Positions 7,841 to 15,280 of a stretch of 36,355 bases of DNA are shown here, one piece after another (within the stretch, counting starts at the first letter, position 1; each line of letters opens with the position of its first letter). Origin of the DNA: Phycisphaerae bacterium (GTDB lineage: Bacteria > Planctomycetota > Phycisphaerae > SM23-33); contig JAFGJE010000230.1 in assembly GCA_016929245.1 (NCBI GenBank), positions 1-36,355 on the forward strand, in the 5' to 3' direction. Made by a program: the position numbers and the translations under genes. The notes under the pieces were generated by a model. It ran no database searches. It was given only the letters and a program-made list of their open reading frames with translations, and was not told the DNA's origin.

Positions 7841-9520
7841 TTATTGGTGTTTCAGCAATTCTTCTTCCGCCGCCTTTGTCCATCGACAGGCGTCGAGTTT
7901 TTCCGCGACGGCGGGGTGGGTTTCGTTGAGTTTCGTCAGCGGTGTCAAGGGCAGGTCGCGCAGCGAAGGATACACGAGAATCTTCCCCGCCAGCGTGCGA
8001 TGTTCCACCGCGCGGATGCCGTCGATCGCGCCGGCCATCCCGGACACCGCGTCGACGGACAGGTTCGTGTCGAGTTGTCCGCTTTCGACCTTTTGCAGCA
8101 CCAGCCGCATGTCCTCGATGGTCGATCCGCTCGTGCCGAACATCCAGAGCTTTTTTCCGACGTAGGCGTCCAGGTCGATGTCCGTGCGCGTCCCTGCCGG
8201 GATGCCCGCGAAGATATTGATGATTCCGCCGTCGTCGCAGTCACTCACCGCCCGCGTCGCCAGCGCCGGCACGGGGGCCATCAGCGCCACGTATGTGAAT
8301 TTCTCGTTCAGCGGGGTTTCCTTTGGGTTAACCAGGCGCAGCGACACACCGCGTTCCTTAGCGAGCGCACCGACCTTTTCGTTCAGCGATTCCAGGCGCG
8401 ACGAATCGAAATCCGTCGCGACGATACCGACGTTTTTCTTCCCCGCGCACACGTCGCGGATCACGTGCATCTGTCCCATAGGCCCAGCCGCCCCGACGAT
8501 CATCGCCCGTTCGCCGTCGCGGATTTCACCGGTGGACGGGATGTGCTTGTAACTCTCCGCCGCGTTGGCGCTCGTCGTTCCGCACCATCGCGTCAACCCG
8601 TAATGCACGCGCCCGACATCGAGCGAAACCGGTTCGCCAAATGACTTCCCGCCCAAAACGACGTTGAAAATTCCGCGCTTGGCGAGTTTGTCGTTCAACA
8701 ACTCAACGTTAGTTTTATTCGCGCCGAAATAAACGATATCGTCAAACGCCTCGTCGTCCAGCGCGTCGATACCTTCAACAAACTTCACCGTCACCCCCAA
8801 AGATTCCAAGCTCTTCTTTTGAGAATCCACCGCACAAAGCGCGACGACGGATTCCGGCTTGCCGTTCCGCGAACAAGCATCCTCCAATCCTTCAATCTTC
8901 GCGCCTTCTTCCGCGACCACCAGCATCGCCCCGCCGGGTTTGGGATTCCGTCGTTCCACGGTCACGTAGGAATCCTCCACGCAACCCCACGGTTCGACCA
9001 GCGAAATCGCCGCCGCACTCCGCTGCTGCCCGACGGCAAGAAGATATCGCTCATCGTTGACGGGGTCGATCACCACGCGTTCATCGAGCAGCACGTATTC
9101 CTGCAACGCGCCTTCAAAGTTATAGCCGAACGCCCCGTTGGAATCAGCCGTGCGTATCTCCCGCCAGTCCGCCTGCACAAGGATGCGCTCGCCGAGTTGG
9201 TGTCGCGCGACCTTATCACCGACCGCGACAATCTCCCCGACGGCCTCGTGGCCGGGCACGGTCGGCGCCTCGCCGGGGACGTAACTGGGGATTTCCTTCA
9301 GCACATCCTCGCCCAGGCCTTTTACAACCGGTCCCTTGCGAACATGCTTCGAGAATTGTTTCAATAATTTCAAATCGCTGAAGCACAACCCGACCGCCTC
9401 GATCTTCACAAGCATCTGCGTCGGACCGACCGGAGGAATCGACTTTTCGGTGTTGAGTGTCAACTCATCCGGGCCGATCAACTGCACGGCGTACTGCGTA
9501 TCAGGAATCATCCGCGTCAT
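7841..9520 (-). CDS. L-sorbose-1-phosphate reductase-like (SorE) zinc-type dehydrogenase
   Basis: A 559-residue medium-chain dehydrogenase/reductase, much longer than the family's usual 350-420. The N-terminal catalytic domain has GLCFSDL (C46), VPGHEAVGEIVAVGD (GHE at 90-92) and SLVEPWGCVEDSY, as in zinc-dependent members. The C-terminal half matches the sorbose-1-phosphate reductase subgroup: VGAAGPMG (342-349), TDFDSSRL, a VNP segment, PVPAL, INIFAG and GTSGSTIEDM. Between them, residues about 195-325 look like a second, degenerate nucleotide-binding unit (IVYFGAN, VVLGGKSFG, WCGTTSA) paralleling the C-terminal one. Known SorE reduces L-sorbose 1-phosphate to glucitol 6-phosphate. Here it is followed by a mutarotase-like gene (15 bp) and preceded, across a repeat-filled spacer, by the SrlD-like gene. 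AAGGA precedes the ATG. The exact substrate is inferred. Confidence 0.8.
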   Translation of the reverse strand: MTRMIPDTQYAVQLIGPDELTLNTEKSIPPVGPTQMLVKIEAVGLCFSDLKLLKQFSKHVRKGPVVKGLGEDVLKEIPSYVPGEAPTVPGHEAVGEIVAVGDKVARHQLGERILVQADWREIRTADSNGAFGYNFEGALQEYVLLDERVVIDPVNDERYLLAVGQQRSAAAISLVEPWGCVEDSYVTVERRNPKPGGAMLVVAEEGAKIEGLEDACSRNGKPESVVALCAVDSQKKSLESLGVTVKFVEGIDALDDEAFDDIVYFGANKTNVELLNDKLAKRGIFNVVLGGKSFGEPVSLDVGRVHYGLTRWCGTTSANAAESYKHIPSTGEIRDGERAMIVGAAGPMGQMHVIRDVCAGKKNVGIVATDFDSSRLESLNEKVGALAKERGVSLRLVNPKETPLNEKFTYVALMAPVPALATRAVSDCDDGGIINIFAGIPAGTRTDIDLDAYVGKKLWMFGTSGSTIEDMRLVLQKVESGQLDTNLSVDAVSGMAGAIDGIRAVEHRTLAGKILVYPSLRDLPLTPLTKLNETHPAVAEKLDACRWTKAAEEELLKHQ

Positions 9521-9538
9521 GTTCTTTCCTTAACTGAT

Positions 9539-9680
9539 AGTAGCCACGGGCGCAAGCCCGTGGTCCAAACCAACGGAAATATCTCAGAGCCCCGGAGGGG
9601 CGATTGATTCACTCAATCGTCCCTAACGGGACTCTTTTCTATTCGTATTCCTACCCCACGGGCTTGCGCCCGTGGCTACT
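9539..9680 (+). repeat. Inverted repeat in the sorE-like/srlD-like spacer
   Basis: AGTAGCCACGGGCGCAAGCC (from 9539) is complementary to the sequence ending GGCTTGCGCCCGTGGCTACT (to 9680). The interior has a second pair, CGATTGATT/AATCGTCCCT, and GCCCCGGAGGGGC. No gene is visible in the 335-bp spacer 9521-9855, which also contains the tract 9690-9735 built of repeated TTCGTG/TTTGTG units, and a family D repeat. Confidence 0.85.
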
Positions 9681-9761
9681 GACAAAAACAACCTTCGTGA
9701 TCTTCGTGTTCTTTGTGCTCTTCGTGATTTCCTTCGCTGTGTTGTTTTCCCATTGCCCGGT

Positions 9762-9854
9762 CCCACTCTGCTTCGCCCTGCGTAGCGGCTTGCTACTCTG
9801 CGAAGTAAGCCTTCGCTACGAAGCACGAGTCGCAGAGCAGGGACCCAAGTCCCC
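9762..9854 (-). repeat. Dispersed repeat, family D, copy 1
   Basis: On the minus strand it runs from GGGACTTGGGTCCCTGCTCT to GCAGGGCGAAGCAGAGTGGG. The same order of segments recurs at 29309-29368 in shorter form. It ends one base before the stop codon of the SrlD-like gene. Confidence 0.75.
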
Positions 9855-9855
9855 A

Positions 9856-10938
9856 TCAACTGAGCATCACCTGCCCGCCGGTCACGGGCAGCGCCTGGCC
9901 GGTTTCGTATTGCTGGTCGATGAGATAATACACCGCCTTCATCACGTCCGCCGTCATACAGCCGCGCTTCATCGGGACCTTCGCTTCGTATCCCGCGCGG
10001 ACGTCCTGGAGGGTCTTCGCGCCGGGGATTTTACCCGTTCGCAGATACTGCACGAACAGGCCGTTTTCGGGATCGGACCACAACGGGCCGTCGAAAAAAT
10101 TCCCCGGGCAGATCGAGTTGACCTTCACGCCGTCCTCGATCAGCTCCAGCGCGAAGCTCTGCGTCAAGCCGATCCCGCCGAACTTGCTGCCGGCGTACGC
10201 GCCGTTGCGGTTCGAGCCGACCAGGCCGCTCTTCGAGTTGATCTGGATGATGTCGCTCGTGTAATTCGCATCGGCCAGGTGACCCGCCGCCAGAATCGGC
10301 GCCGCCGCCTGCACGCACAGGAAATAGCCCGTGTAATTGACCGCCGTCACGAAATCGAAATCCTTCTTCGGCTGCGTTTTGACGCTCTGGGCCTTGAGCA
10401 CCCCGGCGTTGGAAATCAATAGATCCAACCCGCCGAACGCGCGAACGGTCTCGTCCAGCGCCGCCGCGACGGACTCGGCGTCCGTGACGTTCATCGCCAC
10501 GCCGATCGCGCGCCCCTGCCCCTGCGCGGCGCAAATCTCCCCCGCCGCCGCCTTCGCGCCGTTCACGTTGATATCCGCCAACACCACCGTCGCGCCTTCG
10601 CCGGCCAATGACTGGGCGATTTCCAATCCGAATCCCTGCGCCGCACCGGTAACCAAAGCGATCTTCCCCGCCACCCTGCCTTGCCCGGCGGAGGTACTCA
10701 CGCGAAACACTCCCAATCCTTCCACCGAAACCGCCTTGACATCATCACTCCCCTGCAACGCTTCTTTCATAGCTGCTACAATCGCCAGGGGAGTATCGGC
10801 GTCGGCGGGAAGGGAGATCGCAAGGGCATCCTTGTCGACGGCGTCGGTTTGGAATGCAATCCGTACGGGCCTAACCGTTCCGCCCAACAACACCCGCAAG
10901 GCAGGAGCAATCGTGTTCATCCATTCTCGAGGAGTCAT
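9856..10938 (-). CDS. Sorbitol-6-phosphate 2-dehydrogenase-like SDR (SrlD family) with N-terminal extension
   Basis: A short-chain dehydrogenase of 360 residues. The NAD-binding motif TGAAQGFG lies at 97-104. The catalytic pair is Y248 and K252 in YAGSK, with serines in INSKSG just before. The segments IIQINSKSGLVGS, SKFGGIGLTQS, KVPMKRGC and the end VTGGQVML closely follow E. coli SrlD, which interconverts sorbitol 6-phosphate and fructose 6-phosphate using NAD. About 85 residues precede the SDR domain (MTPREWMNTI to STSAGQG); SrlD lacks them. Its last part, VEGLGVFRVS, faintly recalls the linker between aldolase and SDR domains in bifunctional sugar enzymes, but an aldolase domain is absent. 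AGGGA precedes the ATG. Together with the SorE-like gene it would oxidise a hexitol phosphate made from a ketose 1-phosphate. The physiological substrate is not known. Confidence 0.85.
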   Translation of the reverse strand: MTPREWMNTIAPALRVLLGGTVRPVRIAFQTDAVDKDALAISLPADADTPLAIVAAMKEALQGSDDVKAVSVEGLGVFRVSTSAGQGRVAGKIALVTGAAQGFGLEIAQSLAGEGATVVLADINVNGAKAAAGEICAAQGQGRAIGVAMNVTDAESVAAALDETVRAFGGLDLLISNAGVLKAQSVKTQPKKDFDFVTAVNYTGYFLCVQAAAPILAAGHLADANYTSDIIQINSKSGLVGSNRNGAYAGSKFGGIGLTQSFALELIEDGVKVNSICPGNFFDGPLWSDPENGLFVQYLRTGKIPGAKTLQDVRAGYEAKVPMKRGCMTADVMKAVYYLIDQQYETGQALPVTGGQVMLS

Positions 10939-10968
10939 GAATTTTCCCTATCGTTCTTCTGAAAAGGC

Positions 10969-11054
10969 AATCACAAAGTTCACTAAGATCACAAAGAACA
11001 CTATGAATTTACTTCACCTTTGTGATCTTTGTGGACTTCGTGCTCTTCGTGATT
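10969..11054 (+). repeat. Periodic inverted repeat, family C, copy 1
   Basis: Left arm AATCACAAAGTTCACTAAG and right arm ending GGACTTCGTGCTCTTCGTGATT. Each arm is a run of roughly nine-base units of the type TTTGTGATC / TTTGTGGAC / TTCGTGCTC. The right arm runs into the stop codon of the PHP-like gene. Related elements lie at 17821-17900 and 22339-22435, all inside the sugar locus. Confidence 0.75.
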
Positions 11055-12345
11055 ATTCTTCTTTTGTTTTTGTAAAATACGTTTCAATCAAAGCCGCGCC
11101 GAGTTTGGCCATCTCGCTTATGCGATCTTCCGCGGAGTCGTATGCGTCATTCGGATTTCCCGTCGCGTCGACGTATCCGCATTCGTTATGCAGCGTGAGG
11201 AACTGATGGGCGGCGATCACACACGCGCCTTCCCAAAAGATATCCTTCACCTCCTCCGGCACGGGCGCCCCGCCGACGCACGTCGGCTCCATTCCGATCC
11301 GATCCAGCGTGTTGTGCTCCGTGCCGCCGGCGACGGCGATCCCCGCGGCGCGCATCTTCGTGACGTAGTCCGTCAATACCTCAGGCCTGTTGCGGATCGG
11401 AATCAACTCCACCATGTGCACGTCCATGCCCAGGATATTGTCGATCAGCGCCTCGACGGGCGTTTCGTACTCGCAGATCACCTTCGCGCCGTCCGCGAGC
11501 GTGGGATAACACGGAATCCCGCCCAGTTCCAGGATCAACTCGCGGGCCTCGGGATAATTCACGAACTGCTCCTTCACGAACGCGGGTTTGCCCGCCTTCA
11601 TCAGGTGCGCGCGAATCTCGCCCTGAATCCTGACCGCCTCCTCCGGGCCGGCGGTGTATTCCACGCCGAGAATTTTCGACAGCGCCGCGGCGCGATCCGC
11701 TGGAGTCACTTTTTGAAACAGCGCCTCCTGGAACGCCTGGGCGACGTGTCGCTCCTGGAGCACCACCGCGTCAACGTCACAGCCGTGCCGGCGGACGACC
11801 ATCTCCTTGACCGCCTGCTCTTCCAAGCCGACGTCCACACCGCGCGCGGCGAAGATATCGTCAAGCCGCGCGACCATCTCGGCCATCCGTGCTTCGTCGC
11901 TTCCGCGAATGAACCCCAGCAGCGCCGCGGCGCGGGCGCTGAGTGGTGAAATTTTCGTGATCCCCTTCCCGCAGATGTACATGCGACCCGGATTGCCCGG
12001 ATCGTTCACGCGCACGCCGCCGTCGACCAATTCTTCGATCAGGGAAATGATCTCCGTGCCGAACAGCGGAAAGATTCTTTTATCTTTCGCCTTTGCAACA
12101 AAGGAACCGTATACGTTGAAGTCGTAATAATTGCTCGCGCAGAGCACGCGAACGTCTTGCTCCGCCGCCAGCAAAACCGCGTCGGCGACGCTCTGGAACG
12201 CGGAAAAATTCGGCGGCAGGTGGATGTGGGAGTTCACCTTATAGCGCGTCGACGGCGCGAAACCTTCCGCGGCAAGATTGCGCATCTCCTCCACGCCGCC
12301 CAACGAACGGAACATCGATAAAACGTTGTCCACAGATTCGGTCAT
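11053..12345 (-). CDS. Predicted PHP/TIM-barrel-type metal-dependent enzyme, function unknown
   Basis: A soluble protein of 430 residues. An HXH pair (SHIHLPP, H40 and H42) follows a short N-terminal helix, and a second possible metal-binding cluster GGTEHNT lies about 340-346. In between are barrel-like strands such as VRVLCASNYYD, IFPLFGTEI, GGIPCYPTL and MVELIPIRNR. HXH near the N-terminus with late histidine/acidic motifs suits PHP or amidohydrolase-type barrels, which hydrolyse phosphoesters or C-N bonds or isomerise sugars. I cannot choose among them. Two adjacent ATGs exist; 12345 is preferred because AGGA is better spaced. It lies between the E3 gene and the SrlD-like gene on the same strand, so a role on a sugar phosphate in the same pathway is likely but unproven. 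Confidence 0.65.
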   Translation of the reverse strand: MTESVDNVLSMFRSLGGVEEMRNLAAEGFAPSTRYKVNSHIHLPPNFSAFQSVADAVLLAAEQDVRVLCASNYYDFNVYGSFVAKAKDKRIFPLFGTEIISLIEELVDGGVRVNDPGNPGRMYICGKGITKISPLSARAAALLGFIRGSDEARMAEMVARLDDIFAARGVDVGLEEQAVKEMVVRRHGCDVDAVVLQERHVAQAFQEALFQKVTPADRAAALSKILGVEYTAGPEEAVRIQGEIRAHLMKAGKPAFVKEQFVNYPEARELILELGGIPCYPTLADGAKVICEYETPVEALIDNILGMDVHMVELIPIRNRPEVLTDYVTKMRAAGIAVAGGTEHNTLDRIGMEPTCVGGAPVPEEVKDIFWEGACVIAAHQFLTLHNECGYVDATGNPNDAYDSAEDRISEMAKLGAALIETYFTKTKEE

Positions 12346-12365
12346 CATTCTTCCTACATTATTGA

Positions 12366-12449
12366 TGTCATCCTGAGCCCCTATGGGGTGAAGGACCTGA
12401 CGCTTGCGAACTCGTGAGGTCCTTCACCCCATAGGGGCTCAGGATGACA
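12366..12449 (+). repeat. Dispersed inverted repeat, family A, copy 3 (changed arms)
   Basis: The same ends as the other copies (TGTCATCCTGAG ... CTCAGGATGACA) and the same AGGACCT/AGGTCCT inner boundary. The middle of both arms is CCCCTATGGGGTGA and its complement instead of the GCGGAGCGCAG type. Both arms have changed together, keeping a perfect stem. Confidence 0.88.
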
Positions 12450-12464
12450 GATAACTTTTAATGT

Positions 12465-13886
12465 TTAACTCTCCGCCGTCACTTCCACGACTTTCCTCGG
12501 CGGCAGGTGAATCGCCGCGCCGAGGGCGTCCTCCGCGGCTTCCTTCACGCCCTCCGAAAGGGTCGGATGGGCGAAGATCATTTCCGCCAGGTCGCTTGCC
12601 GTTCCTTTTTTGCTCATGACCGCCGCCGCGGAGTGAATCATCTCCGTGGCGGCATGGCCGAGGATGTGCACGCCCAGCAATTCGTCCGTTTCGCGGTGAC
12701 GGATCACCTTCACGAATCCGTCCGTGTGCTCGCCGGCTAGCGCCTTGCCGAGATACCCCAGCGGGAACATGCCGATACTGATCGGCAAGTGCTTCTCCAG
12801 CGCCCGCTGCTCGGTCGCGCCCACACCGGCGATTTCGGGGAACGTGTACACCGCCCAGGGAATCGGTTGATCGAAGGAAACATCCCCGCCGATCGCGTTT
12901 TCGACCGCGACCACTCCCTGGGCGCTGGCGGCATGAGCGAGCAAACATCGGCCGTTCGCGTCACCGATGCAGTACACGCCCGCGGCGGAGGTTTCCATCT
13001 TTTCGTTGACGTCGATGAACCCGCGCCGCGTCTCGATGCCGAGAGTCTCCAGGCCGACGTCGTCCGTCGCGGGTTTTCGGCCCGTCGCGACGAGTACGCG
13101 ATCCGCGTCGATGATCGTCCCGTCCGACAGCACCGCCTTGACGCCGGCGCTCGTCACGTCGAGGGATTCGACCTTCGTGTCGACGTGCACACCCAGGCCT
13201 CGCTTTTGGAAGATTCCCGCCAGGGCGTCGGCGAGTTCGGCGTCCATTTCCGGCAGGAGGCGCGGCATCATTTCGACGACGGTCACTTCGACGCCCAGCG
13301 GCTGGGTCATGCACGCGAACTCACATCCGATCACGCCGCCGCCGACGATGATGAGCTTTTTGGGCAGTTCCGCCCAGTGCAGCGATTCGTCGGACGTGCA
13401 GACCCGATTCGGATCGACAGGCCAGCCGGGAATTCGCGCCGGCGTCGAACCGACCGCGAGAATCACCTTGCCGGCGGTGAGTTCTTCCGTCTTTCCCTCG
13501 GCGTCGGTGACGATCACCTTCCCCGCGCCGGCGAGTCGTCCCGCGCCCTGGAACGTCGTTACCTTCCGCGCGGCGAACAGTCCCTTCACCCCGCCGCGAA
13601 GCTTCGCGACCACCTTGTCCTTGCGTTTCTGGACGGCGGACCAATCGAACGACACGCTCCCGTCGACCGACACGCCGAGAGTCTTCGCGCCTTTAATGGT
13701 GTGCAGCAATTCCGCCGTCGCCAGCAGCGCCTTGGAGGGAATACAGCCGTAGTTGAGGCACGTCCCGCCGAAGAACGGCTGCTTTTCAATGACGGCGACG
13801 CTCGCGCCCAACTGGGCGGCCTTCAAGGCGGCGACATACCCGCCGGGCCCGGAACCGATCACCACAATATCAAATTGTTTGGCCAT
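12465..13886 (-). CDS. lpdA: Dihydrolipoamide dehydrogenase (E3)
   Basis: E3 reoxidises the lipoyl groups of 2-oxoacid or acetoin dehydrogenase complexes and passes electrons to NAD through FAD and a redox disulfide. The 473-residue product has the FAD-binding motif GSGPGG (11-16), the redox pair C43 and C48 in GGTCLNYGCIPSK, an NAD motif IVGGGVIG, and the C-terminal catalytic dyad H440/E445 in AHPTLSE. All key residues are present and the length is standard. It starts 20 bp after the AAA ATPase gene and is the third gene of the E2-ATPase-E3 run. It could also serve other lipoyl complexes, since none of those is visible in the window. The presence of E2 and a fused E1 nearby makes a dedicated complex likely. 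Confidence 0.96.
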   Translation of the reverse strand: MAKQFDIVVIGSGPGGYVAALKAAQLGASVAVIEKQPFFGGTCLNYGCIPSKALLATAELLHTIKGAKTLGVSVDGSVSFDWSAVQKRKDKVVAKLRGGVKGLFAARKVTTFQGAGRLAGAGKVIVTDAEGKTEELTAGKVILAVGSTPARIPGWPVDPNRVCTSDESLHWAELPKKLIIVGGGVIGCEFACMTQPLGVEVTVVEMMPRLLPEMDAELADALAGIFQKRGLGVHVDTKVESLDVTSAGVKAVLSDGTIIDADRVLVATGRKPATDDVGLETLGIETRRGFIDVNEKMETSAAGVYCIGDANGRCLLAHAASAQGVVAVENAIGGDVSFDQPIPWAVYTFPEIAGVGATEQRALEKHLPISIGMFPLGYLGKALAGEHTDGFVKVIRHRETDELLGVHILGHAATEMIHSAAAVMSKKGTASDLAEMIFAHPTLSEGVKEAAEDALGAAIHLPPRKVVEVTAES

Positions 13887-13906
13887 TCGTTTTTCCGTTT
13901 TATTGT

Positions 13907-15136
13907 TTAAAAGAGACTCGACAATCCATCATTCTCCTGTTGTCGCTTAATAAACTCACCAAGCAAAGGCACGGCAAAAGAATATTTTCCATGTCGATTT
14001 TTAAAGATCAATCCAGCATCAGCCAACGAGGACAACATTTGATTCACATTACTGCTTCTGAATGACTTCCCCTGGGTATATTTTGATTGCTCCACAATCT
14101 CCTGCACGGTGAATTCCGTATCACAATGCGGCAACGAGGCGATCACCGCCAACAGCTCGCGCTGTCGATCCGTAGCCCGCGACCATCGCCCCGCAAAAAA
14201 ATCCGTGTCCAGTTTCCGACAGATTTCCATAATCGGTACCGTTGGCTTCCGTTTGTCTCGCCGCCGCTGGATCCACACATCGTAGATTTCCCGACAAATA
14301 AACTGAATGAAATAGGGATATCCGCCGGAAACCTGAATCACGATATTCACGGATTGATCGCTGAAGCGAACCGGGCAGTTTGCGTCTTCCATCGGCGTCA
14401 ATATGGCGTCCCGACTTTGCTCACGGTTCAATCGGTGGAGAAATACAACACGAAACATTCGCTCGGAGTATGTTCTGGCCTCAACGAGTTTCGTAGGTAA
14501 TGTCGGCAATCCCGTCAATACCAACATGAATGGGATATTTTTTCGTTGAATGGATTGGAAAACCTCCAGCAATAACGAGAGTGGATATTGTTCCTTCTCC
14601 GTATGATCCGAAAGATTCTGCGCCTCATCGTACGCGAAGATGATACCTTTGGATTTTTCGTTTCTCATCGCCCGCCAGACAACTTCCAGGACGCATTTCA
14701 ACTTATCTGAAACCAAACCCGGCGCGGCGGCAAAAATACTCCGCAAACTGTGATAATCCAAAACGTAGTCTTGCTGTTTGATCTCGGGACGAAATCCCAT
14801 CCCCCGCACGGTTTCGCTTTGCACAACCCAATTCGACGTAATCACGGCCAGGTCAGTAATTAGACGGATTGCAATATTCTCTTCACTGATACTCGTAGGC
14901 TCCGATACATCCGCTCCAACCCATTGCCAACTTCGTTCCTGTGCGAGCGGTTTAAATGTCTCTAACAGAACCGTCTTGCCGACACCGCGCAGTCCCGTAA
15001 GAACGAGATTTTCAAGTATCGTCTCTTGGTCTAATAAGCGAAGAAATTCATCCCGTTCCTTTTCGCGACCCGCAAGGTGAGGTGGCATGTGGCCCGCACC
15101 TGGCTTAAACGGATTTTTAAATTCAAATGTATTCAT
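13907..15136 (-). CDS. AAA/STAND-type ATPase (ORC/Cdc6-like), inserted between E2 and E3 genes
   Basis: A 409-residue P-loop ATPase. Walker A is GLRGVGKT (about residues 47-54) after the AGREKERDEFLRLL helix; Walker B is IIFAYDEAQN. A sensor-like VLTGLPTL follows, then a C-terminal winged-helix-like region (FTVQEIVEQSKY, VNQMLSSLADAGLI). This layout fits AAA_16/Orc1-like ATPases, some of which act in defence, regulation or mobile elements; partners are unknown. The start at 15136 is chosen because GGGGAG lies just upstream; a TTG 15 bp earlier would swallow that site. Its base composition is visibly more AT-rich than the flanking E2 and E3 genes, suggesting later insertion. Three evenly spaced palindromes lie just upstream. 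It is not a normal component of dehydrogenase operons. Confidence 0.85.
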   Translation of the reverse strand: MNTFEFKNPFKPGAGHMPPHLAGREKERDEFLRLLDQETILENLVLTGLRGVGKTVLLETFKPLAQERSWQWVGADVSEPTSISEENIAIRLITDLAVITSNWVVQSETVRGMGFRPEIKQQDYVLDYHSLRSIFAAAPGLVSDKLKCVLEVVWRAMRNEKSKGIIFAYDEAQNLSDHTEKEQYPLSLLLEVFQSIQRKNIPFMLVLTGLPTLPTKLVEARTYSERMFRVVFLHRLNREQSRDAILTPMEDANCPVRFSDQSVNIVIQVSGGYPYFIQFICREIYDVWIQRRRDKRKPTVPIMEICRKLDTDFFAGRWSRATDRQRELLAVIASLPHCDTEFTVQEIVEQSKYTQGKSFRSSNVNQMLSSLADAGLIFKNRHGKYSFAVPLLGEFIKRQQENDGLSSLF

Positions 15137-15153
15137 TCCTATTCTCCCCAATG

Positions 15154-15201
15154 GCTAAATTTAGTTCACTAACTAAATTTAGTATATTACATAAATTTAG
15201 T
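15154..15201 (-). promoter_or_regulatory. Triple palindromic operator upstream of the ATPase gene
   Basis: TAAATTTAGT occurs three times, starting at 15156, 15174 and 15192, exactly 18 bp apart. The middle copy is the full 12-bp palindrome ACTAAATTTAGT (15172-15183); the outer copies differ at the first one or two bases. The array lies 18-65 bp upstream of the ATPase start, where a promoter operator is expected. Confidence 0.6.
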
Positions 15202-15280
15202 ACAGTCAATTGCTTTATGTGAATTTCTTTCCGGGAGAATTTAAATTGTACATATTTTCTTATCTTTCATATAGTTACAT

